This document shows, piece after piece, positions 40,001-52,000 of a stretch of 64,000 nucleotides of DNA. The notes beneath the pieces were generated by a model. It was not told the DNA's origin. It searched no databases and saw only the letters and a list, made by a program, of their open reading frames with translations. How positions within the stretch are numbered: position 1 is the first letter of the stretch; each line of letters opens with the position of its first letter. Where the stretch lies: assembly GCF_015832195.1 (NCBI RefSeq), contig NC_052019.1:42163016-42227015 (forward strand), written 5' to 3'. The position numbers and the translations under genes were made by a program. The stretch comes from Motacilla alba alba (Eukaryota > Chordata > Aves > Passeriformes > Motacillidae).

Positions 40001-43000
40001 TGGAGATGGCAGTTTTCTGAACAGCAAAATAGAATATTCCTTAGAAATAAGTAACACAGGTGAAAGTCCATTTCTTATTCACCCTTTGTATGGCACCTTG
40101 ACCACCGCTTCTCCACTGGACAGGGAGATTACTCGTTCTGTCATCTTGACGGTGTTTGCAGAGGACCAGGCAATAAATCTGACTGATCGTCGGCTGGATT
40201 CCCTGGCTGTCAAAATTGTTATTTTAGATATCAATGACAACAGTCCCAGTTTTATGTCTTCACCTCTTTCCTATGTCATGGAGGATGTGGAGGTGGGCTT
40301 CCTTGTACACCACATAGTTGCAAAGGATCCTGATGAGGGAAGAAATGGACAAGTTACGTATCACATTCTTTCAGGCAATGAAAACAAAGCATTTGTACTG
40401 GATAAAATCACAGGTAATGTGACTTGTCTTCTCTGGGGTTCCTTGTGTTGTGATTCTCACAGTAATATTTGAGAGTGCATACCATACAATAGTGAAATAC
40501 CACATTAGTGTGGCACTCTGCCCAGGTGACTTATTGTCCTCAGGGGTGATTGCCTTGGGCAGAGCACCACATAAGCAGGGCAGTGCAGAGCACAGTTGTC
40601 AAGCACTGTGAGAGTCAGCTCAAAAATTTTGGCATAACACTGTTACTGTGTTGTGTAGGTGTACTGGGGCATCTTCCAATGGTGTATTGAGGAAGGTGGG
40701 AAGAAAATGCAGGCAGTGAAATACTTCATTCTGATTTTGGTAGGATGCATACTTAAAGCATACATGTTATGCATAACATACATAACATGTATGTTATGAT
40801 ATGGACACATGAGGAAAAGCAAAGTTGAGATGAGGGAGTCTGCATTACACAGTGGTGGAATGTGTTCAGTGGAGGCTCAAAGTGCTGATGAATTTCATTC
40901 TTCAGCTCTCTAAAATTCTCTAACTATTATACTATGTTCTCACAAATGCAAGTATCACCTTAATTGCTGTAATATGTTCTGGTTCTTATTCTGATTTTGA
41001 ATCCATTAGGTGATGCAGCTGACACTGATTTGTAGAGCTCCTAACTGCATAATTTACATGCAAAAGAAGACAAATATTTAAACACTTTAATTTTCCATGA
41101 ATCCAAATTTCCCTGGATGCCAAAGGTAGTATTTCTGGGCCAATTAGCACTGTAGAGGGAATCACAGGTAATGAATGACTGCAAAGTCCAGAAGCCTTGC
41201 AGTAGTGGCATGGCAATGCTACATTGAAGCTGTGAGTGCTGGAACAGCTGGGATCCAAAGCTGGACCAGGGTACTTTTTTAAAAACCTTTTTTCTTTAAA
41301 CTAGGAGTCTTAACTACAGCCCAGTTTCTAGACCGTGAGGTTCAGGAGCGCTACAGTTTGGCAGTCATGGCTCTTGATGACGGCAGCCCAGCTCTCTCTG
41401 CCACACAAGTTCTAACCATCATTGTTCTTGATGTAAATGATGAGGCCCCAGGATTTCTGAAGCAACTTTATGAGACTGCAGTTCATGAAAACCAAGATCC
41501 AGGGGAGTTTGTCATAAGAGTGGAGGCTGTGGATCGAGATGCAGGTAATTTGTGTCCTTCTGCTTGTAATTTACTTGTGGACTGTAGTGGACCAATCCAA
41601 TCTTGATGCCAACAGCATGTACAGCTGTTGTGCTTTTCCCAAGGTAATGTATGTCTTTCGAGTTTCCAAACTTGAGCTCTGGTTCAGACTCTTAATCTTT
41701 AATTAGAGCTTGGAGCTATTCTGACTTGCACTTTGAGGTAGTTTCAGCTCTGATGGGTATATTAAATGTAAAATATGTTCTTGTGTGACACAGTATATTG
41801 TAGTTTCACATGAAGAAAGCCAACGTTATAAATCAGCGAACAGTATTCAACTCTAAGTTAATATCTGAACATTTTGTCGCTCTCAGAGCATTTTGGATAG
41901 TTTTAAAGCAGTTCACTAGTCTAGAGTCCTGCTTTGTAGCAGAACCGGCAAATGTGCACTCATCTTTTCTGACCAGAGAGGGGCACTGTTATCCAAGATT
42001 TTCAAGCTGGTTGAGCTACGAAGGAATAGTGGAAGCTGCTCCGGGTTTTAAAGAGGCTTTTTACATTCTAAAGACTGTTAATGCATTGCTTTTCAAAAAT
42101 ACACAGAATGGAGAAATAAGATGTGGGGATGGTTCATCTCCTCAGTGAATCACATATAAGAACTAAACCTGAGAGAGTCTGCTAAGCAACAAAAAAATCC
42201 CTCCAGTTCTTCAACTACTTGCTCTTTTGAACTGTTTAAAATGCATAGCATATGATGTTAGTTAGTCCGTGTGCTGGAGCACTTATACAACGACTGTGTG
42301 ATAAATAATAAAATCTGAAAAGAGAGTTAAATATTACAATACTGCCATCTTTGGCCCAAAGGTAGTCTCTGCTCTGTGGATGACTTCATTTTTACAGTGG
42401 GTTCACTTTCTGTACTTTCTTTAGAATTGTGTAAGACTGTGCTATCTTAAAAACAGATAATGGAACTTGTTAGCAAAATAATCTTATGTATTCAGTAAGA
42501 GTTGTAATTTTAATGTAGAACACATATTTATTACAAAAGGCTGCTGTGGGCTCAGTAGAGGTATTATATAGAAAAGACATTTCCCCACAAGTATGTAAAG
42601 TGTTTAGAAATTAGGAATGTGTAGGTATGCCTGTCTGTTATGATCTCCATAACAGCTGAGCTGACTGCAGTCTGCCTCTGTATCTCACTCCTCTAAATAT
42701 TTTCTTTCTTTTGTGGATCACAAAAAAGGTGATACTTGAAGAAAGGTTTGGAAGATAAGGGAGACAACTGAGAATTTGATTGAGTTCTTCTCCCTCCTTT
42801 TCCATCCCTTATATTTTTTTCACGTCTTGTGGGAAATACAGCAGAAAGGAACTTTCCAGAGCAGCTAGTGGGAGGGAGTCGGGGTGGCTTGGCAGGGTGG
42901 AGAGGAAGGGCATTCCAAGTGTACTGGGTGGCACAGTGTGTGCCTGCCTGTGCAGACACTTTGGGCTGGAGCACTGTTGTGGCTAATGGTTCCTTCCTGC

Positions 43001-46000
43001 TAGGTTTTTTTAAGTACATTTTCCAGGAACCACAGTCCTTCTGTTGGGTCTTTTTCTTACATTTGCGAGATTTGGCCCCATGTCGTGGGTGTGTCATACT
43101 ATTGTTTCAAATCAATATTGAAGTGATATTCATAATGTAAGAAAATTTGATTTATATAGGAGTCAAATATAATGCTACTCACTTTTCTTATGCTTTTGGA
43201 ACACAGTTTTGGAATAAAATTACTCCTGTCATGGTGTCCTTTTTTTGTTTTTCAATAATTTTTTTTTACACACTCTTTAAATTGCAGTTCAGTTCCCATT
43301 AATATTTGCATAGTCTCAGTGGAGGACTTTTTCCCATCACACTTTTTTTGTTCACTTTGTATGTTCCTTGAATGACCACTGGGAGGAACTAGTCATTATC
43401 AACCTTTTGTTTTATTTTCCTTTCTACTTCATTCTCTATGACTGGAAGGGCGTCTTTTTGGGGAGAAAGTAAAACTTCTGACTTGGCAACGGTTTTCTTT
43501 CACATGAATATCCCTGAAAACTTTTTTCAGCTACCTCGCTCCTGCGCATTACAACACCTGTACTTACTGCATCTCTATGTGGCCTGACTCGGGGAGCCTT
43601 TAGGGAGCCCTTCATGCCCTCAACCCTACCCAGCTGACATCTGATAGCTCAACATCAGTAAATGCAAGTGTAAAAGACGTTAACATTGGAAAATATGCAT
43701 ATTGGAAAAATACACATGGCAAAGCAAAGATACCAGCAGCATGTTTAAGATAGGTCAGGTTTTTTTCTTGAGGTAGGTCTTTGCAGAAGACTAAACTAGC
43801 AAACCAAACTAGCATTTGGCAAGGTCTTCTTTTAAGCTGATGTGCACCTCTGTGGTTCAATAGTTATGTCTGGAGCCTTAGGAAAAAAATCTTAAAAGGT
43901 TAATAGAAACCATTGACTTTGAGTTATGAGACAGAGCTTACTGCCATCCATTAGACATTATTGTAAAGTCCTATAAAGATGAAACTTGAATCTGGATTTG
44001 GGGCAGGGGGGACATTTTTTTATTTCAGTTTGGAATTTCTGCTCCTAAAGTGTGACCAGTCTACTGAATAATTAACCAGCAAGTTGGATTGAGTGCAAAT
44101 GTGCTAGCTGCTGTGCTGTGGTGTAGAGTCAGCATGCTCCTCTCCTGGGCAGGGTGTGCAGCTTTTTCCTAATGCTACTTTACACTCCTAGCAGTTGGAT
44201 ATGGGAAAGGAGTCAGTAAATGCTTGGTAAATAAATGGAATTAAAATGTCACATATCTATGTTCTTTAAGGGCTAAAAGTTTTAACTTCAGCATTGTGTG
44301 AGTAGTCAACTTGGATGGCATCAATGTTTTTCTGCCCTAGTTGTGAATAGTGTCCATTGTGGAATTTACTGGAGAAGGACCTGGGTTGAAGCAACTCAAT
44401 TGCAGGAGGCAAGAAGCTAATACTATCAGACTTGCAGCTTTGTGTCTCTTTTTTTTTTTCATCTTTAGCATATTGGTGATAAAGGATAGATAAATGCAAG
44501 CAGAACTGTGAATAGATTTTAAAATATAGTTGAATGTTTTCTGATATGAGCAGATCAGATAAATTACATGTTAGTAACCTGAGACTTTGAAGACATTCAC
44601 CTTGATTGTCCTCACTGATGTGATTTTTCTTCCTTCTTCTGTAAAGATGAAAGGATTTCTGTAAGTCATTTTTCCTCCTATTGTATAAATCCCACCCTTG
44701 ACTTAGTTTAGGTGTAAATGCTTTCATGGTAGTAATTCTCTTAATCAAATTTCAGTAGCACTGTCAACCACTTAAGAAAGCTGTTCAAAGGCAAATTAAG
44801 TTGAGTATGGTAAAACCTGTAGACTGTTTCTTCTCTCACATGGGTGTTTCTCCATCAAATCCAGTGCAGATTGTCTTGTGCTTGACTGCAGCAGATGAGA
44901 ACAGGCAGGCAATGTTTGCATGTGACTAGAAGCATCATGTAATTTTTCAGGCATGCCAACTGTCCCTGCCTTACTAAAGGACTAATTCTCGTGGGAAAAA
45001 CACAGAATGGTTGACTGGAATGTAAGAAAATTTTTTTTAAAAGGGCACAATAGTCAAATCCTTCAGGTATAACGTAGGATTAAACTCATTAAAGGTAATA
45101 ATACAGGTGTGATGGAGATGACATTATACTTTCCTTGGAAGGATGTTTCGACTAGAAGAAATATGAATTATCTTACAACCATAATAGGTAAGAATGTTGA
45201 GTCTCATTTCCTGTTCAACTAAGGCAGGCAATTTGAAACAAAGGTTTCTAAAACCTTTAAAAGTTTTAGCCTGTTTCCTAGAGAAAGATGGGAAGGCTAA
45301 TATCCCTGCACTCTATGCAACTGGTAGGGCCGATCAGGGACTGTGTGGAATTGTCATTCAGAAGAACCTGGAGGGAAAAGAAAGAGACAAATAAGTAGAC
45401 CTGAATTTGAGAAGTGTTGCTGTGTTTTACTAAGATTTCCATTCTGTTTTACAGGGCTGAATTCCTTGCTTCAGTATGAAATCTTACCAGGAGCTGGTTA
45501 TGAGAAATTCAAGATGAACTTGGACAGTGGAGAACTTGTAACAGCTGCATCACTGGACAGGGAAACCCAGGAGGTTTTCAATATTAAAGGTAGCAGTGTG
45601 AAATATCTATGAATGCCTCTAGAATGGGAAGTGGGAGTGAGGTGTTACTATAAGCATTACTTTTTTCATGCCTTCTGTATTAGATGCAAGTGGTAAGATT
45701 TTCCAGTGCAGAAGAAGTACAAATAACTGTCCTACTTTGATATTATTAAAGAGCATCTGTTGTTGCAACCACAACCACTGAATGAAAATTTCTTTCTTTT
45801 TATTGATCTTAGTTTTGGTTCGGGACAGTGGAACTCCGTCGCTGTCAAGCACGGTGACAGTAATCTGCACAGTGCTGGATGAAAATGATCACTCTCCCAG
45901 ATTTCTTCTTCCTCCCTCTGAGATCTTTATTCCAGAGAACCAACAGCTTTCTGTTGTTTACATTATGCGGGCTGTAGATATGGATACTGGCAGTAATGGA

Positions 46001-49000
46001 GCTCTAAGATACAAAATAACTGGTAAGTTATATTCCATCATTTTGTTAGTATAAATGAGGGAAATATTTAAACAGTAGTATCTGAGTTTTGGGCTAGTCT
46101 TGACTTTACCAGGCCTTCTGAGCTCCCATCTTGTCCACATGCTTCTTTTATGTGGAAAAGAAAAGAGATCTTTCACCCTTTTGTCAGCACGAATGAGCAC
46201 TTCCCAGGCATACTTTCATTCTGTGTTCTGGATTTGAAATAGTGCAGAACAGAGAATCAAAAAAAATAACAAATGCTGGAATGAGGCATTAATCATGAAG
46301 GCATAATTTTTGTCCTTTTTGTTATGGTTGTAGAAGACTGAATGTAAATATTCCCTTGAAAATATACCCAAGAATTAATTGAAATTTATTTATTTAATGC
46401 TATTTTTAAAATTTTATTTCATGAGAGCTTCTTTCACCCAGCAATTAGTAATGTCATAGTTGGCTTCCATCTTGCCAAATTCTCCCTGTGTCCACTATGC
46501 CAGTATAAGCTCCATAGCTGTTCAAAGCCTCCTGTAGTATCTTTGGACAAGTACAAGTTTGCTGTGCTTACTTTGGTTTGTGGCTCTCAGCAGTAGCTCA
46601 AATGTAGGCAGAAAGCTACTGTGGTAAAAACCAACACATTTTTCTTTGAAGAAACAGTTATGAATTCCTTTCTTTTTTCTTGGTTTTAACGTTGTGATCT
46701 TTATGACATTTAATTTAGTTACCTTTGGTCTTTCTGCATGTTATAAAGTACGTAAGCCATTCACTGTTACTAAAAATGCTGACTTTTCAGTTGACTGCTT
46801 CATATTTATTCCTAGTGCTCCCGAATCATGACCTTACCCAACTGTTGAATTCCAAGAGATAGGTTTGTAGAAGAGAACTGGGAGCAAGCAATTACAATTG
46901 TCAGCAATGCTTTTTAGATTTGTGGAATTTGTGACTAAGGTTGGGAAGAGGTCACTTCATGGAGCAGCATAGATGCATGAACTTTTGTCAGGTGGGCTGG
47001 TTTGGGAAAAAAAGATATGCATCTGGCCAAAAAGCCAGTCTGTAAATTGATATGACATTCTACATTTGCTATCATTGCCACTCACTGATTTAAATGAAAT
47101 ACAGGTTTAAATTTGTATGAGAAATAAAATATGTGAAAGGCACATGACCACACTGGCTGTATGAGCAACTGGACCTTGTTATTGCAATTAGTGTAGAGCA
47201 TTCACAAGGGGTTCTTTTTTAAAAGTAGCTGTTTGTGATCATTTCATTTTTTGTATTTGAAAGGTGGAAATATTGGAGAATACTTCACACTAAATAACAC
47301 GTCAGGCAAGCTGCTGGTCACTCGTAGCTTAGACAGAGAAGACATCAGCAATTTCACTCTTGTAATTGAGTGCCATGACCTAGGCAGTCCCTCAAGAAGC
47401 TCTACTGCACAGCTCTATCTAACAGTTCTGGATGAAAATGACCACAGCCCATTGTTTGCGAAGACCCAGTATCAAATCTCTGTGACAGAAGACTTGGAGG
47501 AAGGCTCAGCCATCCTGGACCTCTCTGCTTCTGATGAAGATGCTGGCCTGAATGGTGAAGTTATGTACTCCCTTATTGATGACACCTATGGAGCATTTGC
47601 CATCAATAGTGTCACAGGATCCATCGTTACTACAAAGACACTGGACAGGGAGACCAAGTCCCAGTACACTTTTAGGGCTGTGGCAAGTGACTGTAGCACC
47701 CATTTTCCAAGGAGTACCACTGTCAGTGTTGTGGTGCATGTTAATGATGTCAATGACAATGATCCCGTTTTTTTGCAGAATCCTATCAGGGTCTTTGTGC
47801 CTGCTGAAACTGCTGTGAATGAGACAGTAGCTACTGTGAGAGCAGAGGATGTGGATCTGGGATCAAATGGAGCTGTTGTTTTTAATTTGATGATGGCAGA
47901 AACTGTATTTCAGGTCGATATGAAGACAGGTGACATCATTCTTCGGGAGCCCTTGGCTTCCAAGGACTTCAGTACCCAGCAGTTAGTAACAGCTTCAGAT
48001 CAAGGCATCACACCTCGAACAGCCACAGCTATGGTCATTATCTTTACAGAAGAGCAAGAGGAGGTGATCTCATTCAGCCACAGCCTGTACGAAGCAAGTG
48101 TGCCTGAGAACAGTGCAGCAGGTGGGTGTGAAATCCCTCTTCTTGTGTCACCAATCTCCCCTCCTTTTGGAATGGAAATTGTAATGAATAGTGTAGGAAA
48201 ACCTTTTTTTTTTATGTGCAGCAGCAGGGCAAAGTTGATGTGGATGTAGCCAATACCCATTTGCCCCTTTCAAATGCACCAACATGAAGAAGATGCAATG
48301 GAGGAGGCATTGTCTAATCATCAGTGGGGTTCATTCATTTAGCAAAATTACCTTAATGATGGGCAGACAGCATCTACTTGTTTCACTGGGCAGTGCACGA
48401 GCTCAGATGAGTTGAATGTTGGGAACCAGTTGCAACCTGGCATTTCTTGTTTTCACAAAACCCTTCACAAACTGAAGTAGCTTTCATAAATTCCTTACTG
48501 AAGTTTGAGACTTTGCAGAAGAAGGAGAAAGGGGAGTAGGATGGGGTAGAGGAGGTCAGAGTCTATTGGTACATGGTCACTTGGACATGCGTCTACAGTG
48601 TCTCTCTAGGTAGGGACTGCACTATGGAATGGCACCTATAGACTAACCAGCTTCATCACAAGGTGCTTACAGATTTATTTGAATTTGTTCTGGATATTGA
48701 TGAGAATTACTACTCCACTTTTTATCATTCAAAGAACATTAATAGTTATCCCTTCAGCCAATTAGATGTGGTATCTTCTCCTACATCAGGGATTGGTTCT
48801 GTCCTGATGAGGGGCACAAAGGAATGGCTTTCACATATTTCTGTCCACAAATCTCACTATTTAATTGGCCAGATATATTTAAAAATCTGACTTGCACTAT
48901 ATTCTCAATTAAAACAGCTCATGAGGTTCACCTTGAACAAGTAATTTCTCTTCTATATTATAATTCAAACTTCCCTCAGTAAAACAAAAGCAGTATTCCC

Positions 49001-52000
49001 TTATATACTAAGAGTTTTGTGAGACTAGTGGATTCCTAGATCTTGAGTAACAGCCTGTATATTGGATTATAAATCAGTAAATAAGAAATGTGTTGGTAAT
49101 TTTGGAAAACCAATCAATATTCTTGGATGATTGCAAACAGAAGAGAGACTGAAGGGTGAAGATGGCTGTTGCAGTAATTACTGCTGTGGTTATTCAGCCA
49201 TTCCTTCCTCTATGCTTGTTTGGGACTACAAGCCAAATTTTTGAATTGTTGCATTTAACGAAAGAAAATAAAGATCAGATCTTTATTGCAATAGATAAAC
49301 TGCTCTGTTCCTAGATTTTTTTTCAGCGTAGATGTGTTCCTGGGTCAGGCTAAAAAGCCAGCCTGAAATTACAGAAATGCCCCAAGGAACTGTGGTATCA
49401 GAATGCCATTGTGTTCTCCAATTCAATCTATAGAAATGTAATTAAGATTCAATTTAAATTGTTTTGATTAAAGGAAATTTAGCAAAGCTTCAGGGTAAAC
49501 AGGCGGGTTTGATCACAAAAAGTTAGTTTGTGTTTAATAGTACTTCTATTTGCTAAGAAGATCAAATTCTTCTAAGAATATAAGAGATTTTACCAAATAT
49601 TAGTACTGTTTGTCTCTGTTTATACTATTTTCCTTTTTTCATAAGCACAAATAAATATCAAATATTTTACATTTCAGTGGGGAAGAAAAGCATGATTGTA
49701 ATTAAAACTCTCATAGAAGTTAGCTTATAGGATAGATGTGATCCTGGGACCCCTACAAATGTGAATGGTACCAGTGTATTCAGTCCAGGGAAGATTTACA
49801 TTACATACTGATTATTTGTAGAACTGGTATTAATAAATGTGGCTTCTCTTTATAATTTTATTTCTGCCTTAACTGATGGAGAGGAAAAATGCTACGTTTA
49901 TTTTAAAAAGAATAAAAAATGTGAATAATATAAATGACAAAAACCAAAGCCAAGAGTCCTTAGTTTTAATTTAGTCTAAACCCATCAAAAGGGCAAGTGC
50001 CTCAGGAACTGGTCCTTGTGGTCACATTTTCTTTAAGTGTTTAACCTCCAAGTTTAACGACCTCTAGAAAACCCTTTTTTTTTTTTGTTTAATATTGAAT
50101 AATTAATGTCTTTAAATATTATACACTGTACTACAGCAGGCACTTAGAAGCTAATCAATAAATAATCAAGCGACTGTGCTCTTCAGAGGGTAAGAAACCT
50201 TTCTTATTTACCCAACTTTTAGTTGAATGGTTGTTTGCCTAACACTTGGACATGGATTCACCAGTAAAACTCTTGACTCCTCTATTTTTTTATTAGGTAT
50301 CAGATATGTGTCCCCTCATTCTTTAAGTCAAAGAATCACAGAATGAGTGAGGTTGGGTTAGGGTTAGGAACCAAAAGGGTCATCGGGTCCCACCTCCCTG
50401 CTCAAGCAGGGTCATCACAGAGCACATGGCACAGGATTGTGTCCAGATGGTTCTTGTATCATTATCTCCATGCTCAGCTTTTCATTTCATGGCAATTAAG
50501 AGGACTGAAGAAATAATGGCAAGGATGAACACAGGTTAGATGGCAGAGGAAGTGAAAAGAGACTACTGTAATGAGGACTGAAGAAAGAAGAAATGCTACA
50601 GTGATACAGCAGCTCTGTGTGGTGCTGGTGTTAGGACATACATATAAAAAACCCCCCATATATATAAAACATATATGCCCTAACAAAGAATTCAGCAAGT
50701 GTTTTGGAGCTGATTTGGCCAGGTAGGCAAATGCTGTTCACTCTGCTGTGTTTTTTGGTTTTGAGTCTGCAGGCATAATGGTGGGATCTAGGCTATATAA
50801 AACTGTTTGAGATACTTCCATATGCAGACAGACTGTATGTGATTAAACTGAAAAAAACCCCTGGATTTACATATTTTACATCACTCCTCATGTCTTTCAA
50901 TATTTTTTACTCATTCAGAGGTTAATTGCCTAGCATTTCAAGCCAATCTGACTGCTTTTGCTTTGAACCTGATCTCCCTGCTGCCTTGCTCTTTCAGTGC
51001 TGATCTCAGCCTCGATGGTGTTTTTGCAGGGAGAAACCTCCCTTTCCCTGATTTTTCTCTGGTAAGAGTTACATGATGTGACCTCTGCTTGGGGCAATGT
51101 CTGAATAGCTTGTGATTGGAATGGCGAGTTCCAGCAGATGGACATTTTCTATTGCTCTTTATCTGTATAGGGCCTGTTCATGTCACAGCTGACCTCACAC
51201 TTTGGTCATATTTTTTTGACAATGAACTGTAAAAATTTACTGTTTGGAAGGAATAGTTTTCTGTGAAGGGTATCAGAACAAGAGATTTGTACTCTGCTAA
51301 AAAGAAGTTGTAAACAATTCTATCTACATGAAAAATGTAGAGCTTAAAGATTAGGATATGAGGACTCAGAAAAAGAGTTTATTAACCTAAACTCTGAAGA
51401 ACAAGGATTCAGGTAGAAATGCTGCTGCTTCCTTTATTTCTGTTAGTAGCTCTTCTTAAACACAAGCAAACAAAAAATATGCAGAGTGTTAAAAGATAGA
51501 GGGATATTCTTCAGACTTAGGGTTCTTTATCTCTAACTCTGTTCTGAGGGTGGTGTGAATGATTTACTACAGAAAACTGCAAGGACAATCAAAGTTGCTC
51601 AGCAATGAAAATTCAACCTAGAGCCCCTTATTTTTGTTCCTAAAAAACTCTAGGTCACCATTCATATATCTCTATTTACATATTGAACAGATAGATGTTG
51701 ATTCCAGAGCTTTTCTAGTAAATATCTTACAATTATATTGACAAATGCAGAAAATGGCATGTCAAAATTGGCATACTTTTTCTTTTGGCAGACAGATTTT
51801 GACAGCTAAACCCTTAATAGAAAAATTCTGGTTTCTAAAACATATTATGTAACTGCTAAAATAAAAAAGGTATCAGATCATTGTAATAGCAATGTTTCCT
51901 CTCATTTTTTATACTTAAGTCTTTTCCTGTGGCATCCAGGACACTGACTATGAGCTCTATGATATAATAAAATAGCTAGTTGCCTCTAATGCTGTTTGAA

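Noticed and set aside
42693..43140. Open frames on both strands, one of 134 codons on the minus strand
   Set aside because: Low-complexity basic peptide text, no domain, no supporting signals.
44266..44748. 160-codon minus-strand open frame
   Set aside because: The translation has no recognisable domain, lies in an AT-rich intron and shows no splice or promoter support. Chance is sufficient.
50351..50368. Telomere-like run 'ggttgggttagggttagg'
   Set aside because: Only about two TTAGGG units within a CR1 3' end, where the consensus has 'gaggttgga'-type text. Drift explains it better than an interstitial telomere.
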